DNA of 44,443 nt from CAZGLR01 sp964526635. GTDB taxonomy: Bacteria; Zixibacteria; MSB-5A5; GN15; JAAZOE01. The position numbers were made by a program, and so were the translations under genes. The stretch is from contig CAZGLR010000012.1 in the NCBI GenBank assembly GCA_964526635.1, positions 1 through 44,443 on the forward strand, read 5' to 3'. This document shows positions 8,748 to 16,787 of this stretch, one piece after another. The first letter of the stretch is position 1. Every line of letters starts with the position of its first letter. The notes below the pieces were generated by a model. The model saw nothing but the letters and a program-made list of their open reading frames with translations, was not told the DNA's origin and ran no database searches.

Positions 8748-9020
8748 ATGGATAGCACAACACTGATTGGAATGGTCTCGGTAATTACCGCCGGAATGAC
8801 GATTGGCCTTGGTGTGATTGGCCCGGCCCTGGCTCAGGGACGCGCTGTCGCCGAAGCACTGAAAGCATTGGCGCAGCAGCCCGATGAATCAAGTTCTATC
8901 ACGCGTACGTTGTATGTCGGTCTGGCCATGATTGAATCATTTGCAATCTATGCGTTTGTCATATCGATGATCATTATATTCGCCAATCCTTTCTGGAGCC
9001 ATGTGACGGCAGGAGGCTAA
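8748..9020 (+). CDS. atpE: N-type ATP synthase subunit c, Na+-site residues present
   Basis: A 90-residue hairpin of two helices that builds the rotor ring. The ion site has Gln30 in GPALAQG of helix 1, and Glu63, Ser64 and Tyr68 in IESFAIY of helix 2. These align with Gln32, Glu65, Ser66 and Tyr70 of the Na+ ring of Ilyobacter tartaricus, with Phe65 replacing Thr67. The polar loop is ALAQQPDESS. By established Na+-ring chemistry this predicts Na+ transport. AAAGGAG precedes the ATG. Coupling-ion choice is inferred from residues, not measured. Confidence 0.94.
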   Translation: MDSTTLIGMVSVITAGMTIGLGVIGPALAQGRAVAEALKALAQQPDESSSITRTLYVGLAMIESFAIYAFVISMIIIFANPFWSHVTAGG

Positions 9021-9023
9021 ACA

Positions 9024-9839
9024 GTGCAGATTGACTGGTTTACACTGATAGCACAAATAGTCAACTTCCTGATTCTCCTTTTTTTGCTGCATCGCCTTCT
9101 ATTTAGGCCGGTGATGGGCATCATGGAGCGGCGGGAGCAGAATATCAACGATCGCATGGCGGAAGCGGATGACAAGCGCCAACAGGCGGAAAAAAAGGCC
9201 GAGGAATATCGATTACGGCGATCGCAACTCGAAGAGGAACGGGAGCAATTACTCAAAGACGCCCACGAGGAGGCGGAAGAAATAAAAAAACGTGCTGAAC
9301 GTGCGGCAAAAGAGGAAGTCGAACAACTTCGCCGCCAGTGGGAACAATCGCTGGAGCGGCAAAAAGATGATTTCCTGGCGCAACTCAGGCATGATGTTGG
9401 CAGGCAGGTTTGTCATACCAGCCGGGCTGTGTTGCGTAATCTCGCCGACAGCGACCTCGAAGCGCAAATTGTTGACAGGTTTAACCGTCGTCTTGGTGAT
9501 CTGGATGATCACCAACGCAAGGAGATTACTGCATCGGCCAATGGTAATGATGCCCGTATGACCATTATAACAGCCTTTGATCTGTCGGATGCGCTGAAAA
9601 ATAAAATACGCGATACCCTTGCAGATATCCTGGGTGATGCCTCAAAGCCGGAGTTTGCGATTGATTCTGAGTTGATCTGCGGAATCGAATTGAGATCAAA
9701 CGGACACAGCATACGCTGGGATATTGATCAGTATATCAATGATGTAGAAGACCATTTTGTAAATACGGTAAAATCAGCCACAGCAACAGGAAAACAAGCG
9801 GTATCGACCGCCGACGAGGACGAGGACGAGAATGACTGA
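9024..9839 (+). CDS. atpF: N-type ATP synthase subunit b with delta-like C-terminal region
   Basis: A 271-residue peripheral-stalk subunit, far longer than the usual 156-residue b. One N-terminal helix (about 5-27) is followed by a long charged coiled coil (about 30-120) and then by about 130 residues resembling the delta subunit, including MTIITAFDLSDALKNKIRD and ELICGIELRSNGHSIRWD. N-type operons lack a separate delta gene, and this extension probably replaces it. The C-terminus is acidic (DEDEDEND). GTG 9024 lies three bases after the atpE stop with AGGAGG just upstream; the end overlaps the atpA start by 8 bases. Confidence 0.9.
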   Translation: MQIDWFTLIAQIVNFLILLFLLHRLLFRPVMGIMERREQNINDRMAEADDKRQQAEKKAEEYRLRRSQLEEEREQLLKDAHEEAEEIKKRAERAAKEEVEQLRRQWEQSLERQKDDFLAQLRHDVGRQVCHTSRAVLRNLADSDLEAQIVDRFNRRLGDLDDHQRKEITASANGNDARMTIITAFDLSDALKNKIRDTLADILGDASKPEFAIDSELICGIELRSNGHSIRWDIDQYINDVEDHFVNTVKSATATGKQAVSTADEDEDEND

Positions 9840-11472
9840 TAATACTGATGTTCTCCAAACAGCGCTGGATGATTCGCTTCAGGTCTACCATGATGTCCTT
9901 GAGCACATCCGACCTGGTGTCAGGGTGACACAGAACGGTCGTGTTGGGTTCGTCGGCGAGGGCATTGTGCGCGCCACCGGACTGCCGGATGTGAAGTCGG
10001 AAGAACTGGTAAACCTGGCCGGAGATATTCCCGGACTGGCATTCGATCTTGGCCCTGATGAGATCGGTATTATTCTTCTTGATAAGCCCCGGGACCTGGC
10101 TTCTGGCAGCCGTGTGACTGGTACCGGGCGAGTCCTTGACGTGCCGGTCGGTGAAGAATTGCTGGGGCGCACGATTGATGCAATCGGTCGCCCGCGTGAT
10201 ACCAAAGGCGCTCTTGGCCGTCTTGAACGCCGTCCCGTTGAACGTGCGGCGCCGGAGATGATGGCTCGCGCACCGGTTGAAAAACCGCTTCAGACCGGCA
10301 TTAAAGTCATTGACGCTCTGATCCCCATTGGGCGGGGCCAGCGCGAACTCATTATCGGTGACCGTCAAACCGGTAAATCCGCGATAGCACTCGATACCAT
10401 CCTCAATCAGCACGATACGGATGTCATTTGCATCTATTGTGCCATTGGCCAGCAGAATTCATCGGTAGCCAAACTCATCGCCGATCTGGATAAATACGAT
10501 GCCCGCAAGTATACAACAGTCGTCGTTGCCGCCGGCGATGATCCCCCGGGGCTGCTGTTTGTAGCGCCTTATGCCGCCACTGCCATGGCCGAGTATTTTA
10601 TGGATCAGGGTCGTGACGTACTGATTATCTACGATGATCTCACCCAGCACGCACGAGCGTATCGACAGCTTTCGCTGTTGCTGCGTCGCCCCCCGGGACG
10701 AGAAGCGTATCCCGGCGATATATTTTATATCCATTCTCGTTTACTTGAACGGGCGACTCATTTCAACGACGAGCACGGCGGCGGATCGCTTACGGCGCTT
10801 CCCATCATCGAAACCCAGGCCCAGAATTTGTCGGCCTATATTCCGACCAATTTAATATCAATCACCGATGGCCAGATTTATCTCTCGCCCCGCATGTTTC
10901 GCAAAGGCTTTCTTCCGGCCGTTGATGTTGGTAGATCAGTCTCGCGCGTAGGCGGCAAAACCCAGCTGCCGGCATATCGCGACGTTGCCGGTGATCTCAA
11001 ATTATCCTATTCACAGTTCGAGGAACTGGAATCATTTTCACGATTCAGTACCCGTCTGGATGAAGATACCCGCAAAACGCTCGAGCGCGGGCGGCGTGTT
11101 CGTGAATCACTTAAGCAAACGCAGTATCAACCCCTGACAGTCGTGGAACAACTGGCTGCCCTGCTGGCGGTGACTGGTGGTGTGTATGACGATCTCGATG
11201 TCTCATACCTGGCCGATGTCGAAAAGAAGCTGCGTCAGGTTGCACGTGACGAATTCGATGATATCAAAAAGACCATTATCGATGGCAACGATCTAAACGA
11301 AGATCAGCGGGATACCATATTACAGCATGCCGGCGAAATCGCAGAGCAGATCAAGAAAAAGGCAGTATCTGACAACGATGAGGACTCTGCATCGGATTCC
11401 AAAAAGAAGAAAGACAACGCCGAATCCGATACGCAGCAACAGTCGCAGGAGAGTGACTATGGCGACTCTTGA
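9832..11472 (+). CDS. atpA: N-type ATP synthase alpha subunit
   Basis: The 546-residue non-catalytic nucleotide-binding alpha subunit. GDRQTGKS (176-183) is the P-loop, LIIYDDLTQHARAYRQLSLLLRRPPGREAYPG is represented by YDDLTQHARAYRQLS, and SVSRVGGKTQLPAYRDVAGDL-type residues (SRVGGKTQ) follow. The final roughly 40 residues are a Lys/Asp/Ser/Gln-rich low-complexity tail (for example SDSKKKKDNAESD), which is unusual for alpha and echoes the tails on beta and b. It overlaps atpF by 8 bases and contains the atpG start near its end. Confidence 0.95.
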   Translation: MTDNTDVLQTALDDSLQVYHDVLEHIRPGVRVTQNGRVGFVGEGIVRATGLPDVKSEELVNLAGDIPGLAFDLGPDEIGIILLDKPRDLASGSRVTGTGRVLDVPVGEELLGRTIDAIGRPRDTKGALGRLERRPVERAAPEMMARAPVEKPLQTGIKVIDALIPIGRGQRELIIGDRQTGKSAIALDTILNQHDTDVICIYCAIGQQNSSVAKLIADLDKYDARKYTTVVVAAGDDPPGLLFVAPYAATAMAEYFMDQGRDVLIIYDDLTQHARAYRQLSLLLRRPPGREAYPGDIFYIHSRLLERATHFNDEHGGGSLTALPIIETQAQNLSAYIPTNLISITDGQIYLSPRMFRKGFLPAVDVGRSVSRVGGKTQLPAYRDVAGDLKLSYSQFEELESFSRFSTRLDEDTRKTLERGRRVRESLKQTQYQPLTVVEQLAALLAVTGGVYDDLDVSYLADVEKKLRQVARDEFDDIKKTIIDGNDLNEDQRDTILQHAGEIAEQIKKKAVSDNDEDSASDSKKKKDNAESDTQQQSQESDYGDS

Positions 11473-12352
11473 GTCATTACGCCGTCGAATCGATAGCTCC
11501 CGACAGTTGCAAAGCGTGGTGAAGACAATGAAAACCATTGCGGCTGCCAGTATCCGCCAGTTTGAACAAAGTGCCGAGTCAATCGGCGAATATCGGACAA
11601 CAGTCGAACTGGCCATGCAGATAACTCTAAAGCGAGGACAGCCAATACCTGATACACCGCCTGGTACAGAGAAACATCTGCCGCTTCTGGCTATTGTCTT
11701 TGGATCATCACAGGGTATGTGCGGCCAATTCAACGAGGATATTATTGCTTTTGTGACAGATCATGTGCTGCCAAACGGCAATACCGGACAAAAACTCGAT
11801 ACCCTCGCGATCGGAGATCGTATTACACCATATCTCGAGGATCATGGCATGACGCCGATATCCGAGGCAACTTTGCCGTATTCGGTCAAAGGAATCGGCG
11901 GTGGGGTGCACCGGGTACTGACGGTACTTGATTCATGGTATCGCAGCAATCCCACCGGCCGGATATATATCTATCACAACCACAAGACCTCAGGTGCTTC
12001 ATATGACAGTAGGCGGCATACGTTGATTCCACTGGATACGATCTGGCTGCATCAACTGGCCGATAAGCCATGGTCGTCGCGTACGATCCCGACGTTTCGC
12101 ATGCCGCGGGGTGATTTGTTTGCGAGTCTTGTCAGGCAGTATCTTTTTGTTGCTTTGTATCAGGCTTTTGCTGAATCCCTCGCCGCCGAAAATGCCAGTC
12201 GGTTGGCGGCGATGCAGGCCGCCGAGTCACATATTGAGGAACATCTTGAGGAACTCGAATCAACGCACAACCATTTGCGACAAGATTCGATTACGGCTGA
12301 ACTGCTGGATATTGCTTCCGGGTATGAAGCGCTGCAACACGGAGACTCATAG
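11459..12352 (+). CDS. atpG: N-type ATP synthase gamma subunit
   Basis: A 297-residue gamma subunit, the rotating central shaft. The N-terminal helix starts MATLESLRRRIDSSRQLQSV and continues VKTMKTIAAASI, the gamma signature. A central Rossmann-like part has LAIVFGSSQGMCGQFNE, and the C-terminal helix has RLAAMQAAESHIEE, equivalent to the conserved C-terminal coil. GGAGAG precedes ATG 11459 inside the end of atpA (14-base overlap). As the last ATPase gene it completes the N-type order D-C-Q-R-B-E-F-A-G. Confidence 0.93.
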   Translation: MATLESLRRRIDSSRQLQSVVKTMKTIAAASIRQFEQSAESIGEYRTTVELAMQITLKRGQPIPDTPPGTEKHLPLLAIVFGSSQGMCGQFNEDIIAFVTDHVLPNGNTGQKLDTLAIGDRITPYLEDHGMTPISEATLPYSVKGIGGGVHRVLTVLDSWYRSNPTGRIYIYHNHKTSGASYDSRRHTLIPLDTIWLHQLADKPWSSRTIPTFRMPRGDLFASLVRQYLFVALYQAFAESLAAENASRLAAMQAAESHIEEHLEELESTHNHLRQDSITAELLDIASGYEALQHGDS

Positions 12353-12356
12353 GCTG

Positions 12357-12382
12357 ACAGGATTGTTGCGAAGACATCCTGT
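12357..12382 (+). terminator. Hairpin after the ATPase operon (weak terminator or attenuator)
   Basis: ACAGGAT (12357-12363) pairs with ATCCTGT (12376-12382) around a 12-base loop. No T run follows, so termination would be partial at best; mRNA processing or stabilisation is an alternative. Confidence 0.3.
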
Positions 12383-12411
12383 GGACAGTCGAGTAGTCAG
12401 ATGATTATGAT
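12382..12411 (+). promoter_or_regulatory. Possible promoter for pfkB
   Basis: TGGACA (12382-12387) and TATGAT (12406-12411) are separated by 18 bp, 36 bases before the pfkB start. It would allow the second half of the cluster to be transcribed separately from the ATPase genes. Judged by consensus only. Confidence 0.4.
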
Positions 12412-12447
12412 AAACCGATGTGACAGAGCCAGAGTGGAGAATGTAAG

Positions 12448-13368
12448 ATGAGTATTGTAACACTGACCATGAATCCGACTGTCGATACCACGACTGTCGC
12501 CAAACGATTGCTGCCCGATCGCAAATTGCGCTGTTCACAGCCGCAGCATGATCCCGGCGGTGGCGGCATCAATGTTGCCCGCGCGGTCAAAAAGCTGGGT
12601 GGCGATCCGCTGGCTTTGTTTCCGGTCGGTGGGGCCAATGGCGAGCATATGGTACAACTGCTGGAGAATGAAAAGGTCCGGGTACGGAAAATTCAGATAT
12701 CAGGCATGACCCGCGAAAATGTAACGGTGCAGGAAGAGTCCGAAGAGCAACAATATCGATTTGTGATGCCCGGTCCCGAACTGAACGAAGAAGAATGGCA
12801 CACCTGCCTGTCGGAAATTGAAAACATGGATCCTGCCCCCGAATACCTCGTGGCCAGCGGCAGTTTACCCCGCGGTGTACCCAGTGATTTCTACGGCCGA
12901 CTGGCCGATCTTGCCGTCGATCGCGATATCCGACTGGTTGTCGATACCTCCGGCGATTCACTCCGTAATGTGCTGGGAAAGACTGTCTATCTGATCAAAC
13001 CAAATATTCGTGAACTGACTGAGGTACTCGGTATCGATGATGAAGAAAACACAGATATCGAAAATGCTGCACGCGAAATAGTGAAAAAATGTAGCTGTCA
13101 GCATGTAGTCGTTTCGCTTGGCAGCGGCGGTGCTTTACTGTTGACCGAAGGCCGCGTACAGCATTATCGCTCGCCCACAGTAAAAATCCGCAGCAAAGTC
13201 GGCGCCGGTGACAGCATGGTTGCCGGTATCGTCTTCAGTCTTGATCGCTCCGAGGATATCGTGCAGGCAACTAAGTATGGCATCGCCGCCGGGGCGTCGG
13301 CAGTGACGACCCCGGGATCAGAATTATGTCGCCGAGAGACGACTGAAGAGCTTGTCAAAAAGATATAG
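12448..13368 (+). CDS. pfkB: PfkB-family phosphofructokinase
   Basis: A 306-residue ribokinase-family sugar-phosphate kinase of the 1-phosphofructokinase / 6-phosphofructokinase-2 subgroup. It starts IVTLTMNPTVDTT, has the first family signature in DPGGGGINVARAVKKLGG, substrate-region LVASGSLPRGVP, and the second signature KVGAGDSMVAGI with catalytic-base Asp255. Length is normal. Fructose 6-phosphate, fructose 1-phosphate or tagatose 6-phosphate are all possible substrates; company with ppsA and apgM favours a glycolytic role. ATG 12448 has GGAG upstream. Confidence 0.85.
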   Translation: MSIVTLTMNPTVDTTTVAKRLLPDRKLRCSQPQHDPGGGGINVARAVKKLGGDPLALFPVGGANGEHMVQLLENEKVRVRKIQISGMTRENVTVQEESEEQQYRFVMPGPELNEEEWHTCLSEIENMDPAPEYLVASGSLPRGVPSDFYGRLADLAVDRDIRLVVDTSGDSLRNVLGKTVYLIKPNIRELTEVLGIDDEENTDIENAAREIVKKCSCQHVVVSLGSGGALLLTEGRVQHYRSPTVKIRSKVGAGDSMVAGIVFSLDRSEDIVQATKYGIAAGASAVTTPGSELCRRETTEELVKKI

Positions 13369-13402
13369 TTGTTCTGCAATACAGTAACACAAGGATTCAA
13401 TA

Positions 13403-14626
13403 ATGGAACCAATCGATTACAGGAACATTACCGTCGAAGATTACGAAAAGTTTATCGGCCCTGAAGATGTCGAGCGGATTATCAACAAAGCCCGGCCGCT
13501 TCATGATTGTCATGTCGCACACATCAATGCCACGTACTATGGCGGCGGCGTGGCCGCACTGTTGCAGTCAATGACTCTCCTGATGAACAGTGTCGGTATC
13601 AAGACCGGTTGGCGGATATTGCAGGGGTCGCCGGATTTTTTCAGTGTGACCAAGAAAATTCATAACGCCATGCAGGGTCATGATATTAATCTTACCAAGA
13701 AGAAAAAAGATATCTATGAGAAAGTTATCGCTGAAAACGTCATCCGGAACCATATCGAACATGATATCGTGATTGTCCATGATCCGCAGCCGCTTCCAAT
13801 GATCTGCCATTATCGTAAACGCGGTCCCTGGATTTGGCGATGCCATATCGACCTGACGGAACCGCATCAGGGAGTTCATGAATATTTGAGTAATTTTGTC
13901 GAGGCGTATGACGCGGTTGTCATTACTCTCGATGAATATCGGCAGAATTGGAATACTCCGCAGAGAATTATTCAGCCAACGATTAACCCCTTTTCTCTGA
14001 CTAATCGTGATTTCAGTGAAGAGGAAATACATGAGCGCCTGGAACACTACGATATACCAACTGATCTCCCTATTGTCGCGCAGATATCGCGCTTCGACAA
14101 ATGGAAAGACCCCGGCGGCGTTATCGAAGCGTTTCGAAAAGCGCGAAAGGAAGTAGATGCCACTCTGGTGCTGCTCGGTAACGTCGCCACCGACGATCCC
14201 GAGGGCGAGGAAGTATATCAGTCGATGCTGGATCATCGCGAAGAACGGATTATTATCCTCTCAGTGCAGGATACGGCTTTTGTCAATGCACTGCAGCGCA
14301 AGGCCGCGATCATCCTGCAAAAATCCCTCCGCGAGGGATTTGGTCTGACTGTGACTGAAGCCATGTGGAAGGGTACGCCGGTTATCGGCGGAAAAGTCGG
14401 CGGTATCAAGTATCAGATAGCGGATGGCAAAAATGGATATCTGGTCTCATCTATTGATGAGGCCGCTGAGCGAATGGTCAGCCTGCTTAAAGATGATGCC
14501 CTGCGACGGGAGATGGGCAAGAAAGCCAAAGAAAGCGTCCGGCGCCGCTATCTCATGACACGGCAACTCGAAGATTATCTTGATTTGTTCAATTCCTTTG
14601 AATCCAGCTATCGGATAAAGGAGTGA
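13403..14626 (+). CDS. Trehalose synthase-like GT4 glycosyltransferase (TreT type)
   Basis: A 407-residue GT-B glycosyltransferase of family 4. The N-terminal domain has HINATYYGGGVAALLQSM and the DIVIVHDPQPLPM strand typical of TreT proteins; the C-terminal domain carries AQISRFDKWKDPGGVIEAF and the donor-site E-x7-E motif in REGFGLTVTEAM followed by KGTPVIGGKVGGI. TreT joins NDP-glucose and glucose to trehalose, a compatible solute and reserve. AAGGA precedes ATG 13403; the next gene starts 6 bases after the stop. Acceptor specificity is inferred from resemblance, so a related sugar transfer is possible. Confidence 0.78.
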   Translation: MEPIDYRNITVEDYEKFIGPEDVERIINKARPLHDCHVAHINATYYGGGVAALLQSMTLLMNSVGIKTGWRILQGSPDFFSVTKKIHNAMQGHDINLTKKKKDIYEKVIAENVIRNHIEHDIVIVHDPQPLPMICHYRKRGPWIWRCHIDLTEPHQGVHEYLSNFVEAYDAVVITLDEYRQNWNTPQRIIQPTINPFSLTNRDFSEEEIHERLEHYDIPTDLPIVAQISRFDKWKDPGGVIEAFRKARKEVDATLVLLGNVATDDPEGEEVYQSMLDHREERIIILSVQDTAFVNALQRKAAIILQKSLREGFGLTVTEAMWKGTPVIGGKVGGIKYQIADGKNGYLVSSIDEAAERMVSLLKDDALRREMGKKAKESVRRRYLMTRQLEDYLDLFNSFESSYRIKE

Positions 14627-14632
14627 GGCGAC

Positions 14633-16723
14633 ATGAACCGGAATACCAAAGAGAGTAAAACCCAACGCAAACGCAGGACTGCTGATGGTACGCCTGAAGA
14701 TAACGATTCACCGGGTAATGATAGGCAGCATCGGGACCACGATGATCACGAGGAACATCATCGACAAATGGTCCGTGATTTCCGCCGGCGTTTCTGGATT
14801 TCACTGATACTGACAATCCCTATCCTTATGCTGGCGCCGATGATCCAGCGTTTTCTGGGGCTGGAAGATGCCATGACTTTTGCAGGCGACAGCTACTTCC
14901 TCTTCGCTTTTTCGGTAATTGTGTTTGTGTACGGCGGGTATCCGTTTCTCAAAGGCCTGTTCGATGAGCTGCGCCAGGGCAGGCCGGGAATGATGACTTT
15001 GATCGGACTGGCCATTACCGTGGCCTTTGTCTATAGCACCGCGGTTGTTTTTGGTTTGCCGGGTAAGACATTTTTCTGGGAATTGGCCACCCTGGTGGTA
15101 GTCATGCTTCTGGGTCACTGGATCGAAATGCGGTCGGTTCTGGGTGCGTCGAAAGCACTTGAAGAATTATCAAAACTATTACCGGCTGAGGCTCACCGCC
15201 TCGATGATAATGATAACGTCGAAGATATCCCCGTAGCAAATCTGCAAAATGGTGACCGTGTCCTGATCAAGCCGGGCGAACGAATTCCGGTTGATGGTGA
15301 GGTCATCAAAGGAAAAAGTTCCACAAACGAAGCGATGGTGACCGGTGAGTCGAAACCAATCGATAAAAGCGAAGGCGATTCAGTTATCGGTGGCTCGGTC
15401 AATAATGCTGGATCACTGACTGTCGAAGTTACAAAATCGGGCAATGATTCCTATTTGTCTCAGGTGATCGATATGGTCAAAAAAGCACAGGCAGGCAAAT
15501 CGCGATCGGAACGAACCGCCGACCGGGCCGCACTGTGGCTGACAATTATCGCGGTTGGCGGTGGGCTTTTAACGCTGGTGCTGTGGTTAAGTTTCAGTGA
15601 TAAGGAGTTTGTCTTTGCTCTTGAACGCATGGTGACAGTCATGGTCATCACCTGTCCGCATGCACTGGGACTGGCCATCCCGCTGGTGGTTGCGGTATCG
15701 ACCTCACTGGCCGCGAAATCAGGACTGCTTATCCGTCAGCGGACGCCATTTGAACAAGCCCGTACGCTCGATGCCATCGTCTTCGACAAAACAGGTACAC
15801 TCACCAAAGGCGAATTCGAAGTTGGCAAAGTTATCTCACTCTCAGATAACCACAACCAGGATTCGATTCTCAAACTGGCCGCAGGTGTGGAATTGGAATC
15901 TGAGCATACCATCGGTCGCGCCATTGTCGATGCTGCCGGGGAAACGCCCTCGGCTGATAATTTCGAAGCGCTGTCCGGACGGGGAGTACAGGCTACCGTC
16001 GATGGCAAAGACATTATGGTCGTCAGCCCCGGCTATCTGGATGAAAACAATATCGATTGGGATGCATCCAAAACAGATGAACTGCGTTCTTCAGGGGATA
16101 CGATCGTCTACGTCCTTGAAAACAACTCCCCGATTGGCGCTATCGGACTTCGCGATGTGCTCAGGGATGAATCCAAAGAAGCAATCAAACTGCTTCACGA
16201 GCGCGATATCGAAACGATGATAATCACCGGTGATACTGAAGAAGTTGCCAAACGCGTGGCCGGCGAATTGGGTGTTGATAGTTACTTCGCGGGGGTCCTG
16301 CCGGATAAGAAGGCCGAAAAAATTAAAAGCGTGCAATCTGAGAACAGACGAGTGGCGATGGTCGGCGATGGCATCAATGATGCCCCGGCCCTGGTTCAGG
16401 CCGATCTCGGTATTGCTATCGGCACCGGCACCGATGTGGCCATTGAATCGGCCGATGTTGTCCTGGTCAACAGCGATCCGAGAGATGTCGTTCGCATTCT
16501 CGATCATGCCCACGTCACCCATAAGAAGACCATTCAAAATCTGACCTGGGCGACCGGATACAATGCCTTTGCGATTCCGCTTGCAGCCGGAATTCTCTTT
16601 GGCTATGGTATTCTGCTTAACCCGGCGGTGGGCGCCCTGTTAATGTCGATGAGCACAGTAATTGTCGCAATCAATGCCCGAATCATGACCGCCCCGAAGG
16701 AACCCTCGTCGACATCTGCATAA
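14633..16723 (+). CDS. copB: CopB-type copper-transporting P1B ATPase
   Basis: A 696-residue heavy-metal P-type ATPase. There is no CxxC metal-binding domain; instead the N-terminus (about 30-42) is His/Asp-rich (RDHDDHEEHH). The transmembrane metal site is CPH (Cys341-Pro342-His343), which defines the P1B-3 (CopB) group exporting Cu2+ or Cu+/Ag+. TGES of the actuator, phosphorylated Asp385 in DKTGTLTKG, SEHTIG with the P1B histidine, and VGDGINDAPAL are all present. GGAGTGAGG precedes ATG 14633. The paired P2-type pump follows downstream. Confidence 0.9.
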   Translation: MNRNTKESKTQRKRRTADGTPEDNDSPGNDRQHRDHDDHEEHHRQMVRDFRRRFWISLILTIPILMLAPMIQRFLGLEDAMTFAGDSYFLFAFSVIVFVYGGYPFLKGLFDELRQGRPGMMTLIGLAITVAFVYSTAVVFGLPGKTFFWELATLVVVMLLGHWIEMRSVLGASKALEELSKLLPAEAHRLDDNDNVEDIPVANLQNGDRVLIKPGERIPVDGEVIKGKSSTNEAMVTGESKPIDKSEGDSVIGGSVNNAGSLTVEVTKSGNDSYLSQVIDMVKKAQAGKSRSERTADRAALWLTIIAVGGGLLTLVLWLSFSDKEFVFALERMVTVMVITCPHALGLAIPLVVAVSTSLAAKSGLLIRQRTPFEQARTLDAIVFDKTGTLTKGEFEVGKVISLSDNHNQDSILKLAAGVELESEHTIGRAIVDAAGETPSADNFEALSGRGVQATVDGKDIMVVSPGYLDENNIDWDASKTDELRSSGDTIVYVLENNSPIGAIGLRDVLRDESKEAIKLLHERDIETMIITGDTEEVAKRVAGELGVDSYFAGVLPDKKAEKIKSVQSENRRVAMVGDGINDAPALVQADLGIAIGTGTDVAIESADVVLVNSDPRDVVRILDHAHVTHKKTIQNLTWATGYNAFAIPLAAGILFGYGILLNPAVGALLMSMSTVIVAINARIMTAPKEPSSTSA

Positions 16724-16787
16724 ATACTGCAGCAGTCGTCAGGCCATTTATCAGGTCGACGAATGGATATTGAAAGGTATGGTGACA

